Assembly (NCBI RefSeq): GCF_001620065.1
Contig: NZ_LQGV01000003.1
Span: 248,001-312,000, forward strand
Reading direction: 5' to 3'
Length of the DNA stretch: 64,000 nucleotides
From: Microbacterium sp. TNHR37B
GTDB lineage: Bacteria; Actinomycetota; Actinomycetes; Actinomycetales; Microbacteriaceae
Part shown: positions 56,775-64,000 of the stretch, in pieces
Layout: every line of letters begins with the position of its first letter
How positions within the stretch are numbered: position 1 is the stretch's first letter
The notes under the pieces: model-generated
Seen by the model: the letters and a program-made list of their open reading frames with translations, nothing else
Database searches by the model: none
What the model was told of the DNA's origin: nothing
Made by a program: the position numbers and the translations under genes

Positions 56775-58988
56775 ATGACTATGAACGACGAATCCCCCAC
56801 CACCACGTCCGACCTCGCCGACGCCGACCTCGTGCTCCGCACCCGCTCGGGCGACAGCGAGGCCTTTGGCGAGCTTTGGCGACGCCACTACCGTTCGGGC
56901 ATCACGGTCGCCCAGTCCATCACGTCGAGCCTCGACCCCGACGATCTCGTGCAAGAGGCCTACACCCGGATCTATCGATCGATCCAGAAGGGCGGCGGCC
57001 CCACCGGGTCCTTCCGCGCCTACCTCTTCACGAGCATCCGCAACACGGCGGCGGGCTGGGGCCGCTCCCGCAAAGAGACCGCGATCGACGAGCTCGACGC
57101 CGTCGAGGATCCCGACGCCAGCACCCACGAGACCGACGAGGCACTCGACCGCGGCCTGACGCACCAAGCGTTCCGAAGCCTGCCCACCCGGTGGCAGGAG
57201 GTGCTCTGGTACTCCGAGATCGAGCAGATGAAGCCCGCGGAGATCGCTCCGCTCCTGGGCATGAAGCCCACCGCGGTCGCCCAGCTCGCCTTCCGAGCCC
57301 GCGAGGGGCTGCGGGAAGCCTGGATCCAAGCACACCTGCGCTCGGTGAGCGACGACTCCCCCTGCGCGTGGACGATCAATCGTCTCGGCGCGTATGCGCG
57401 GGGGAACCTCGCCAAGCGCGACCAGACCAAGGTCGAGGCGCACCTCACCGAGTGCGCCCGCTGCACGATCGTCGCCTCGGAGGCCAAGGAGGTCTCCCAT
57501 CGACTCGCCATGATTCTTCTGCCCCTCGCGATCGGTGCGGGTGCGGCCACGACGTACGCCGCCACGGTCCAGGGCGGTTCGGTCCCGCTCGCCGCTCTCG
57601 CCGCCGGGGCATCCCAATCCATGCCCGGCGCCGTCGTCGCGGGTGCGTCCGCCTCCACCACGGCTGCCGCCAGCGGCTCTGCCGGTTCCGGTGGGGTCGG
57701 CGGGTCGGCGGGGGCGGTCGCTGCAGCCGGTGCGGGTGGCGGTGGTGTCCTCAGCGGCGCGGGCGGCATCGTCGCACTCGTGACGCTCGTCGCGGCGGGA
57801 ACCGCGGTGGCCGCGGCGATCGTCGTGCCTCAGCTCGTGAGCGCGAACCCGCCGTCCGCGGGCGGCCCCGTGCTGCCCGGCGCGCCGATCGACGACGGCT
57901 CGAACCCGGTGGTCGATCCCATCGCGCTGCCGACACCGGGGCCGACGCCGAGTGATCTTCCGACTCTCGCCCCGACTCCTCGCGCGACGACGCCCGCCGC
58001 GCCGGAGGGGGACCCGCAGGTGGACCCGGTGCGTCCCGCGCCGACACCGTCTGCGGACCCGACTCCCACGGTCGATCCGACGCCCACGCCCGAGCCCACA
58101 CCGGTGCCGACCCCAGACCCCGAGCCGACGCCGACGCCGACTCCGACTCCGACGCCTGACCCCGAACCGACGCCCACACCCACCCCGACACCGACTCCGA
58201 GCCCGACTCCGACTCCGACGCCGACTCCGACTCCGACTCCGACTCCGACCGTCCCGGCGTACATGGAGTCGTCGCCCGAGTTCTCGGGTGCCGTGTTCGC
58301 TGGCGAGCCCACGCTCACCGAAGTCGACTTCGTGGTCATGCTGCAGGGCGCTCCGGGCGCCTCCGTCGACGTCCTCGTCAATGGCACCTACCTCAAGTCG
58401 GCTCTCATCGGCCCCGACGGCACGACGACCGTCCCGCTGCATTCGGAGCCGGCACCCAACCTGTTGTGGAATCCCACCATCGGTTTCCGTTACGCCTGGG
58501 AAGACCTCCGCGGACCGCAGATGCAGCGCAGTCTCCTGCAGATCGCCTTCGCCGCGGGGCTGAATGGGGAGTCGCCGGGAACGGGCGAAGGAGATCCCGG
58601 AGAAGTGCCCGTGATCACCGTTCCCTCCGGCGATACCGGAACGTCTCCCGCCAGCCGTACCGCGCCGACGACGTCGGTCCTCGCCCCGGCGCCGCCGAGG
58701 GTGGGCGACCGGTCCGTCACGACGGACGACGCCGGTGACGCGCCGGCGTCCACGAGCAGCTCTGGCAACGAGGTGGCCGGCCAGAACACCGCACCGGCCC
58801 CTGAGACCGAGACCGGGACCACGGGCGGCACCGGCGCGGAGACCGCGTCCGGCGACCAGACTGCATCGGACCAGGAATCTGCGTCTGGGTCCACGGCCAA
58901 CCCGCCGTCGGCTGACGACGCGGCGAGCGCTTCGAACGGGACCGACGGCACGGCCCTGACCGGATCGTCGGCCGAGGGCGGCCCGTAG
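56775..58988 (+). CDS. Membrane-tethered ECF-type sigma factor fused to anti-sigma zinc finger and external domain
   Basis: A 737-residue multidomain protein. Residues about 20-95 are sigma region 2 (FGELWRRHYRSGITVAQSI, DPDDLVQEAYTRIYRS) and about 130-195 region 4 (LPTRWQEVLWYSEIEQMKPAEIAPLLGMKPTAVAQLAFRAREGL). A zinc-finger anti-sigma motif follows at H223-x3-C227-x2-C230. Hydrophobic segments lie at about 246-268 and 332-356. A Pro/Thr stalk (about 385-492), an Ig-like domain (about 495-600) and a Ser/Thr/Gly-rich tail follow. Actinobacterial ECF groups with long C-terminal extensions (such as ECF53) have this plan. It may report on an external glycan and release the sigma part by proteolysis (inference). 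A GTG at 56751 is an alternative start. Confidence 0.85.
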   Translation: MTMNDESPTTTSDLADADLVLRTRSGDSEAFGELWRRHYRSGITVAQSITSSLDPDDLVQEAYTRIYRSIQKGGGPTGSFRAYLFTSIRNTAAGWGRSRKETAIDELDAVEDPDASTHETDEALDRGLTHQAFRSLPTRWQEVLWYSEIEQMKPAEIAPLLGMKPTAVAQLAFRAREGLREAWIQAHLRSVSDDSPCAWTINRLGAYARGNLAKRDQTKVEAHLTECARCTIVASEAKEVSHRLAMILLPLAIGAGAATTYAATVQGGSVPLAALAAGASQSMPGAVVAGASASTTAAASGSAGSGGVGGSAGAVAAAGAGGGGVLSGAGGIVALVTLVAAGTAVAAAIVVPQLVSANPPSAGGPVLPGAPIDDGSNPVVDPIALPTPGPTPSDLPTLAPTPRATTPAAPEGDPQVDPVRPAPTPSADPTPTVDPTPTPEPTPVPTPDPEPTPTPTPTPTPDPEPTPTPTPTPTPSPTPTPTPTPTPTPTPTVPAYMESSPEFSGAVFAGEPTLTEVDFVVMLQGAPGASVDVLVNGTYLKSALIGPDGTTTVPLHSEPAPNLLWNPTIGFRYAWEDLRGPQMQRSLLQIAFAAGLNGESPGTGEGDPGEVPVITVPSGDTGTSPASRTAPTTSVLAPAPPRVGDRSVTTDDAGDAPASTSSSGNEVAGQNTAPAPETETGTTGGTGAETASGDQTASDQESASGSTANPPSADDAASASNGTDGTALTGSSAEGGP
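58041..58250 (+). repeat. Pro-Thr coding tandem repeat
   Basis: The DNA is a near-regular 6-bp tandem array, CCGAC[T/G/C] units, most regular at 58203-58249 (nearly eight copies). It encodes the PT-PT stalk of the tethered sigma factor. Such arrays change length by slippage, always in frame because the unit is 6 bp. Confidence 0.85.
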
Positions 58989-58991
58989 ACT
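58986..58991 (+). promoter_or_regulatory. -10 element overlapping a stop codon, leaderless gene
   Basis: TAGACT is followed by six bases and the ATG of the DUF2568 gene. Its TAG is the stop codon of the sigma factor gene, so the downstream gene has a promoter of its own despite being only 9 bases away. Confidence 0.45.
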
Positions 58992-58997
58992 CGAGGC

Positions 58998-59393
58998 ATG
59001 GCCGATCTTCCCGCCGTGCGCCCTGAGGCACCGGCTGAACCCCTCCCCGCCGGAACCCGGCCCCGTCTGAACGCCCTCGACGTCGTGGCCTTCCTGTGCG
59101 AGGTGTTCGCCATCGTGACACTCGCGCTGTGGGGATTCGCCGGCTTCGAGCTGCCGGTGAACATCATCGCCGGCATCGGTGCTCCGCTCCTGGCGGTCCT
59201 CGTCTGGGCGCTGTTCGTCTCGCCTCGTGCCGTCGTGCCGGTGCACCCCTTCGTCCGCGCCTTCGTCGAGCTCGTCGTCTACCTAGCGGCCACACTCGCG
59301 TGGTGGAGCATGGGCTACGCGTGGATCGGCCTCGCGTTCGCGGTCGTCGCCGTCACCGTGGGTCTCATCACGGGGCGCCGCCGCCTCGCATGA
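58998..59393 (+). CDS. YrdB/DUF2568 family membrane protein
   Basis: A 131-residue protein with four predicted helices: LDVVAFLCEVFAIVTLALWGFAG, NIIAGIGAPLLAVLVWALFV, RAFVELVVYLAATLAWWSMG and GLAFAVVAVTVGLITG. This matches the YrdB (DUF2568) family, whose function is unknown. It appears to be transcribed from a leaderless promoter and overlaps the next gene by 4 bases. Confidence 0.75.
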   Translation: MADLPAVRPEAPAEPLPAGTRPRLNALDVVAFLCEVFAIVTLALWGFAGFELPVNIIAGIGAPLLAVLVWALFVSPRAVVPVHPFVRAFVELVVYLAATLAWWSMGYAWIGLAFAVVAVTVGLITGRRRLA

Positions 59394-60784
59394 CCGGCGG
59401 CGACGTCGTCGACCTGCTGCGGTCCCGGCTCGGTGACCGCGTCGACACACGCCCCCACGCACTGGGTGAGGCACGCGCCGACCGCTCGGGCCACGCATCG
59501 CCGGGCGACCCGCTCGCCGTCGTCTACGCAGAGAGCGTCGAAGACGTCCAGAACACGCTCCGCATCGCCCACGCCCACCGCGTGCCCGTGGTCACCCGCG
59601 GTGCCGGCACGGGACTGGCTGGCGGCGCGAACGCGGGACCGGGACAGATCGCTCTGTCGACCCTGCGGATGGATCGCCTCATCGAGGTACGCCCCGATGA
59701 TCTCCTCGCTGTCGTCGAGCCGGGAATCCTCAACGCCGCCCTCAATGATGCTCTCGCGGCCCACGATCTGTGGTGGGCACCCGACCCCGCCAGCCGGGCG
59801 ATCTCGACCGTCGGCGGCAACATCGCCACGGGCGCCGGAGGCCTTCTCTGCGCGAAGTACGGCGTCGTGCGCGATGCCGTCCTCGGTGTCGACCTCGTCC
59901 TTGCGGATGGAAGACTGCTGCGCCTCGGACGGCGCACCGTCAAGGGCGTCACGGGACTGGACCTCACCTCCCTCGTCATCGGGTCCGAGGGCGTTCTCGG
60001 CGTGATCGTGGGTGCGACGCTGAAGCTGCGGCGCCGGACACCCGGCGAGCCGCGCACGCTCAGCGCCGAGTTCTCCGACGTCCGCGCCGGAGCCGTCGGT
60101 GCTGCCGCGATCACGGCATCGGGCGTGCAGCCCTCGATCATGGAGCTCATGGACGCGCCGTCACTCGCGGCCGTGCACCGTCTCCTCGACCTTCCCGCCC
60201 CCGCCGAGGGCACCGCGCAGCTCACGGTGCAGACCGACGGCACCGGCGCCGAGGCCGACATCGAGGTCATCGCCCGCATCCTCCGCTCGCTGGGCGCCAC
60301 CGTCACGATGGCCGCCGATGCGGCCGACGGTGAACGTCTGTGGACGATCCGACGGAGCATGCACGCCGCGATGGCGAGCCTCGGAACGACGCTGATCGAA
60401 GATGTCGCGGTGCCCCGCAGCGCGCTGCCCGCGATGTTCGACGAGATCGCGCGGATCGAGCAGCGCTACGGACTGCAGATCCCGACCGTGTGCCACGCCG
60501 GCGACGGAAACCTGCACCCGAACTTCGTCTTCGACGGCCCCGAGGTCCCCAACCGCATCTGGGCCGCCGCCGACGACCTCTTCCGCGCCGCGCTGCGCCT
60601 GGGCGGAACGCTCACGGGCGAACACGGCGTGGGGGTCCTCAAGCGCCGTTGGCTGGCCGATGAGCTCGGCGAAGACCAGTGGGAGCTGCAGCGCCAGATC
60701 GCTCGCGTCTTCGACCCCGCCGGCATCCTGAATCCGGGAAAGGTGTTCGACCCTAGAGATCACGCAGCCGGCGGGAACACCTGA
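59390..60784 (+). CDS. FAD-linked oxidase, GlcD/D-lactate dehydrogenase-like
   Basis: A 464-residue flavoenzyme. The PCMH-type FAD domain has VPVVTRGAGTGLAGGANAGPGQIALS, WWAPDPASRAISTVGGNIATGAGGLLCAKYG and LTSLVIGSEGVLGVI. The C-terminal domain has CHAGDGNLHPNFVFD and TLTGEHGVGVLKRRWL. This is the GlcD (glycolate oxidase subunit) and D-2-hydroxyacid dehydrogenase group. GlcE/GlcF partners are absent, so a single-subunit D-2-hydroxyacid dehydrogenase is more likely. The 3' end overlaps the convergent membrane-protein gene by 25 bases. Confidence 0.88.
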   Translation: MTGGDVVDLLRSRLGDRVDTRPHALGEARADRSGHASPGDPLAVVYAESVEDVQNTLRIAHAHRVPVVTRGAGTGLAGGANAGPGQIALSTLRMDRLIEVRPDDLLAVVEPGILNAALNDALAAHDLWWAPDPASRAISTVGGNIATGAGGLLCAKYGVVRDAVLGVDLVLADGRLLRLGRRTVKGVTGLDLTSLVIGSEGVLGVIVGATLKLRRRTPGEPRTLSAEFSDVRAGAVGAAAITASGVQPSIMELMDAPSLAAVHRLLDLPAPAEGTAQLTVQTDGTGAEADIEVIARILRSLGATVTMAADAADGERLWTIRRSMHAAMASLGTTLIEDVAVPRSALPAMFDEIARIEQRYGLQIPTVCHAGDGNLHPNFVFDGPEVPNRIWAAADDLFRAALRLGGTLTGEHGVGVLKRRWLADELGEDQWELQRQIARVFDPAGILNPGKVFDPRDHAAGGNT

Positions 60785-61428
60785 ACCGTCGGCGGCGGCG
60801 TCCGGCGAAGCCCCAGGACGATCGCGGCGATACCGAGCCCGAGCGGCACCACGAACATCGCCAGGCTCGACAGCTGCCAGAGCGTGATGAGGGCCAGCTG
60901 GTCGCCGGCGCCGGCGTTCACGAGTGACACCGAGGCGATCTGGGTGATCGCGCCGACACCGACGACGACGAGCAGCCCCCACGCCGGCACGCGGTTCCAG
61001 GGCCGTGGCACGACGCCGGCACGCCAGATCTCAGCGACCGCCAGCGCGGCCGCGCCGATCCAGAGGACCTGGTACGCGTCCCCCCACCACACGCGGGCAT
61101 CATCGGTCGTCGTCAACGGCCCGAGCGTGAGGTCGGCGAGCCCGGAGGCGAGCCACATCGCGAGCGGCACGACCGCCAGCGCGGTGAGGGCGATCACCCC
61201 GGCGCGGCGTCCCGCCACGACAGACCCACGGCCGCGCCAGCCCCAGGCGAAGAGAACCATGGCCGCCGCGAAGGCAAGCTCGCCGAGGATCCCGACGGTG
61301 CTCCGGAGCACGGGCACGTCGAGGCCGATCCCGGCACTGAGCACGAAGGGAAGCACGGCGCTCGCGACGAGCAGCGCACCCGCCCAGACCCAGACGATGA
61401 GATCGGAGGACTCGGTCGAGGCAGACAT
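60760..61428 (-). CDS. Multi-helix membrane protein, function unknown
   Basis: A 222-residue protein with about six hydrophobic segments, beginning IVWVWAGALLVASAVLPFVLSAG and ending MFVVPLGLGIAAIVLGLRR. I recognise no named family. It seems to have a leaderless promoter (TAGGCT six bases before the ATG). It lies downstream of nagB on the same strand but is probably a separate unit, because CCGGGA/TCCCGG could form a weak hairpin in the 67 bases between. Confidence 0.65.
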   Translation of the reverse strand: MSASTESSDLIVWVWAGALLVASAVLPFVLSAGIGLDVPVLRSTVGILGELAFAAAMVLFAWGWRGRGSVVAGRRAGVIALTALAVVPLAMWLASGLADLTLGPLTTTDDARVWWGDAYQVLWIGAAALAVAEIWRAGVVPRPWNRVPAWGLLVVVGVGAITQIASVSLVNAGAGDQLALITLWQLSSLAMFVVPLGLGIAAIVLGLRRTPPPTVQVFPPAA

Positions 61429-61434
61429 GTATTC

Positions 61435-61440
61435 AGCCTA
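61435..61440 (-). promoter_or_regulatory. Candidate -10 element, leaderless gene
   Basis: TAGGCT on the minus strand, then six bases (GAATAC) and the ATG of the membrane-protein gene, the same layout as at 10321 and 58986. Confidence 0.45.
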
Positions 61441-61495
61441 GGACGCGGCGGTCACCCGCCCGGGATCGTTGTGCGACGCTCCCGGAACCGGACGC

Positions 61496-62275
61496 TCAGA
61501 GGCCCTGCCAGGCCGGCTTGTGCGCGTAGGTGTAACGGTAATAGTCGGCGTGGCGGAGCCGAGACGCTGCCGCCTCGTCGACGACGACCGTCACGTGCTC
61601 GTGCAGCTGGATCGCCGACCCCGGCAGCGAGGCGGTCACCGGGCCCTCCACGGCACCCGCGATCGCTTCGGCCTTGGCCTCCCCGAACGCGAGGAGGAAC
61701 AGGTGTCGCGCGCGCAGGATGGTGCCCAGCCCCTGGGTGATGCAATGCATCGGCACGTCGTCGATGGAGTCGAAGAAGCGTGCGTTGTCCACGCGGGTCT
61801 GCTCGATGAGGGTTTTCACGCGCGTGCGGGAGGCGAAGGAGGATCCGGGCTCGTTGAAGCCGATGTGGCCCGAGGTGCCGATGCCCAGGATCTGCAGGTC
61901 GACACCGCCCGCCTCGGCGATCGCGGCCTCATAATCCTCACCGGCGTGGGCGATCGTCTCCAGCGCCCCGTTGGGGGTGTGGATCAGGCGCGGGTCGAGA
62001 CCGAGCGGCTCCACGACCTCACGGGTGATCACCGAACGGTAGCTCTCGGGGTGCTGAGGGTCGATGCCGACGTACTCGTCGAGAGCGAACCCGCGGACCC
62101 GAGAGACGTCGATGCCGTCCAGCCGCGGCCGCAGTGCTTCGTAGACGGGAAGCGGCGTGGACCCCGTGGCAAGTCCGAGGACGGCGTCCGGCCGGGACTG
62201 GACGAGGCGCACGATCTCGTCGGCGACGAGTGCACCGGCGTCGGCGGGCGTGGGGACGATGACGACTTCAGCCAC
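61496..62275 (-). CDS. nagB: Glucosamine-6-phosphate deaminase
   Basis: A 259-residue enzyme converting glucosamine-6-phosphate to fructose-6-phosphate and ammonia. Family motifs are LGLATGSTPLPVYEALRP, FALDEYVGIDPQHPESYR (D66, E67, D72), LGIGTSGHIGFNEPGSSFASRTR and LRARHLFLLAFGEAKAEAI. It uses a GTG start with AGGAG about 8 bases upstream, overlapping the ROK gene by 8 bases. With NagA, the kinase and the sugar ABC transporter it completes GlcNAc entry into glycolysis. Confidence 0.95.
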   Translation of the reverse strand: MAEVVIVPTPADAGALVADEIVRLVQSRPDAVLGLATGSTPLPVYEALRPRLDGIDVSRVRGFALDEYVGIDPQHPESYRSVITREVVEPLGLDPRLIHTPNGALETIAHAGEDYEAAIAEAGGVDLQILGIGTSGHIGFNEPGSSFASRTRVKTLIEQTRVDNARFFDSIDDVPMHCITQGLGTILRARHLFLLAFGEAKAEAIAGAVEGPVTASLPGSAIQLHEHVTVVVDEAAASRLRHADYYRYTYAHKPAWQGL

Positions 62276-63197
62276 GGGTGAGGGTCTCCTGTTCATGGGT
62301 GGACGCGCCGACCAGGGCGGCGCCGAGTGCCGCGGCCGGCGAGCCGGGGGCGAGGACGTCGACACGCTCGGGCAAATGCAGCGAGCGGAGGAAGGGGGAT
62401 GCCGCAGCACGGGTCTCGAGCTCCGAGAGCACCGGTCTCAGCATACGATCCCCCAGCGCCGTGAGCCCGCCGCCGAGAACGACCGTGTCCACGTCGGCGG
62501 ACAGCACCAGCACGCGGACGGCCGCCGCCACGCCGAAAGCGAGCCCGTCACGCAACGGGATGGCTCGCGCGTCGCCGCGCTCTGCCGCGTCGAAGACGTC
62601 GCGCACCGGTAGGTCGCCCGGCTCCCCCCAGCGACGCGCGAGCGAACCCCCGCCGGCGTACGCCTCGATGCATCCCCGCTGTCCGCAGGGGCATTCGGGG
62701 CCGTGTGGATCGATGGAGATGTGCCCGATCTCACCGGCCGCGCCCCGCGCTCCGCGCCAGACCTCTCCGGCCATCGCGATGCCCGCTGCCACTCCGGTAC
62801 CGAGGTTCAGGTAGGCAAGACTCCCCCGCCCGCTGCCCCGGAGGGCCAACGCCCCTCGTGTCGCCGCCTTCACGTCGTTCTCGACCGTCGTGGGAACACC
62901 CAGGGCGGCGCCGACGAGCGCCGCGAGATCGAGGTCCTCGATGCCGAGGTTGACGGCGTGGGTCACGCGGCCCGTGCCCGGAACGATCTGTCCCGGCACG
63001 CCGATGCCGATCGAGGCGAGTGAGGAAGGGGCGATGCCCGACTCGGCAGCCAGATCCCGAACGGCCGCGATCACCGTGGCGACGACGGCCTCGGCACCCC
63101 AGCCGCTGGGCCTGCGGGCGCGAGCGATGATCTCGCCCGCAGGCGTGACGGCGACGACGTCGGTCTTGGTTCCCCCGACGTCCAGTCCGATGCGCAT
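62268..63197 (-). CDS. ROK family sugar kinase (probable N-acetylglucosamine kinase)
   Basis: A 309-residue ROK protein without a DNA-binding domain, so a kinase rather than a NagC-type repressor. The ATP motif is IGLDVGGTKTDVVAV, the sugar site is NDVKAATRGALALRGSGRGSLAYLNLGTGVAAGI, and zinc-binding ECPCGQRGCIEAYAGG follows GEIGHISIDP. It lies between a sugar permease gene (1 base) and nagB (overlap), which makes GlcNAc the likely substrate, giving GlcNAc-6-phosphate for NagA. Confidence 0.88.
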   Translation of the reverse strand: MRIGLDVGGTKTDVVAVTPAGEIIARARRPSGWGAEAVVATVIAAVRDLAAESGIAPSSLASIGIGVPGQIVPGTGRVTHAVNLGIEDLDLAALVGAALGVPTTVENDVKAATRGALALRGSGRGSLAYLNLGTGVAAGIAMAGEVWRGARGAAGEIGHISIDPHGPECPCGQRGCIEAYAGGGSLARRWGEPGDLPVRDVFDAAERGDARAIPLRDGLAFGVAAAVRVLVLSADVDTVVLGGGLTALGDRMLRPVLSELETRAAASPFLRSLHLPERVDVLAPGSPAAALGAALVGASTHEQETLTRG

Positions 63198-63198
63198 G

Positions 63199-64000
63199 TC
63201 AGCCTTTCACCGCTCCCGATACGAGACCGCTGGTCATCCGGCCCTGCACGATCAAGAAGAACACGATGACGGGAATCGCCATCAGGGTCGACCCTGCCAT
63301 GACGACGGCCCAGTCGGTGGCCTTGGTGGCCTGGACGAAGCTGCGGAGCCAGATGGGAAGGGTCTGCGCCTCCGGACGCGTCATGATGACGAGGGCGAAG
63401 ACGAACTCGTTCCAGGCCTGGATGAACGCGAAGATCCCGGTGGACACGAGGCCCGGCGCCAACAGGGGGAAGGTCACCCGCCAGAAGGCCTGGTTACGAC
63501 TGCAACCGTCGATCATCGCCGCTTCTTCGAGGTCGGCGGGAACGCCGTTGACGAAACCGCGGAGCGTCCAGATCGTGAAGGGCAGCACCATCGCGATGTA
63601 CACGGCGGCGAGTCCGATGACGGTGTTGAGCAGTTGCCAGCCGTCGAGCACACGGAAGGTCGAGATGATCATCGCTTCGGCGGGGATCATCTGGATGACG
63701 AGGATCGCGATGATGAACGTCTTGCGCGAGCGGAACCGGTATCGGGCCACCGCGATCGACGCGAGGAAGGCGAACAGCAGCGCCGCCACCACCGTCAGGA
63801 CCGTCACCGCCAGCGAGATCCCGAGGGCGGGGAGGAACCCGCCATCGTTCCACGCGGCCTCGAAGCTGCGGAGCGTGAACTCATCGGGCCAGAGGTGCGG
63901 CACGTCGCTCTTGACGGCGGAGCCCGGGAGGAAGGCCGTGTTGACCATCCAGTAGACCGGGAAGACCGAGCAGACGAAGACGACGATCGCCGCCGCGTTG
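63199..64000 (-). CDS. Sugar ABC transporter permease, MalG type (5' end beyond window)
   Basis: The frame is open to the right edge; the visible 266 codons include VFPVYWMVNTAFLPGSAV after the first helix, five further helices, the EAA loop DLEEAAMIDGCSRNQAFWRVTFPLLAPG and the tail GLVSGAVKG. It is the CUT1-type inner-membrane subunit of an importer. Position upstream of a ROK kinase and nagB suggests uptake of GlcNAc or chito-oligosaccharides; the other subunits should lie just outside the window. Confidence 0.92.
   Translation of the reverse strand, partial: NAAAIVVFVCSVFPVYWMVNTAFLPGSAVKSDVPHLWPDEFTLRSFEAAWNDGGFLPALGISLAVTVLTVVAALLFAFLASIAVARYRFRSRKTFIIAILVIQMIPAEAMIISTFRVLDGWQLLNTVIGLAAVYIAMVLPFTIWTLRGFVNGVPADLEEAAMIDGCSRNQAFWRVTFPLLAPGLVSTGIFAFIQAWNEFVFALVIMTRPEAQTLPIWLRSFVQATKATDWAVVMAGSTLMAIPVIVFFLIVQGRMTSGLVSGAVKG

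Noticed and set aside
58041..58250. Possible CRISPR array or minisatellite
   Set aside because: The repeats are contiguous 6-bp coding units without spacers and are explained by the Pro-Thr stalk.
62268..63197. ROK protein as a NagC-type repressor
   Set aside because: The protein begins directly with the ATP-binding motif IGLDVGGTK and has no N-terminal helix-turn-helix, so it is a kinase.

Overview
The window is very GC-rich (most third codon positions are G or C). Genes are tightly packed, with many ATGA or GTGA stop/start overlaps, frequent GTG starts and several genes that look leaderless. Gene content points to an actinobacterium of the Microbacteriaceae, most likely Microbacterium or a close relative: an FMN-riboswitch rib operon, GTP-type PEP carboxykinase beside a RamB-like regulator, an Asp23/DUF6286 stress locus, efeUOB behind a DtxR/IdeR-type iron box, and a ZTP riboswitch before glyA-folD. 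The genus is an inference; there is no rRNA, tRNA, insertion sequence, prophage or CRISPR array in the window.

Layout. 1-116: start of a flavoprotein gene leaving the left edge. 174-3832: FMN riboswitch and ribD-ribE-ribBA-ribH. 3843-10300: a mannoside-type sugar system on the minus strand (substrate-binding lipoprotein, two ABC permeases, two GH130-like proteins) with a divergent LacI regulator and a strong double palindrome between them. 10333-17150: a small membrane protein, an MHS-type MFS transporter, a NodIJ/DrrAB-like ABC-2 exporter with two permeases, and a fused ABC exporter. 17184-21116: envelope-stress locus made of CsbD, AmaP-like, DUF6286 and several Asp23-family genes, with a divergent sigma factor. 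21123-24609: pckG and a divergent RamB-like regulator. 24799-28483: iron-regulated efeUOB. 28517-31833: winged-helix protein, a ThDP enzyme and the 3' remnant of an HNH endonuclease gene. 31884-41817: homoprotocatechuate (3,4-dihydroxyphenylacetate) meta-cleavage pathway with transporter, regulator and a single-component hydroxylase. 41849-51254: transglutaminase-like protein, GntR regulator, VanRS-like two-component system with a D,D-peptidase, MarR-quinone reductase pair, polar amino-acid ABC importer, EamA exporter with GntR regulator. 51289-53573: folD-glyA under a ZTP riboswitch. 53606-64000: N-acetylglucosamine/chitin catabolism (GH20, nagA, nagB, ROK kinase, sugar ABC permease), interrupted by a membrane-tethered sigma/anti-sigma fusion, a DUF2568 protein, a GlcD-like oxidase and a membrane protein.

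How the genes fit together. Most of the window is a set of catabolic modules, each with its own transporter, enzymes and regulator, and the regulator's likely binding site can often be seen: LacI palindrome at 9171-9199, DtxR box at 24835-24853, a GntR-like palindrome at 35228-35243, paired MarR palindromes at 45801-45839, a FadR-type box at 51240-51254, and a palindrome in front of the hexosaminidase gene at 53626-53642. Two metabolite riboswitches (FMN, ZTP) control vitamin and one-carbon genes. The most unusual items are the FAH-RraA fusion enzyme in the aromatic pathway, the membrane-tethered sigma factor inside the amino-sugar region, the split Asp23/sigma locus, a 22-bp perfect inverted repeat in the 5' end of efeB, and a pseudoknot-like set of inverted repeats upstream of efeU.
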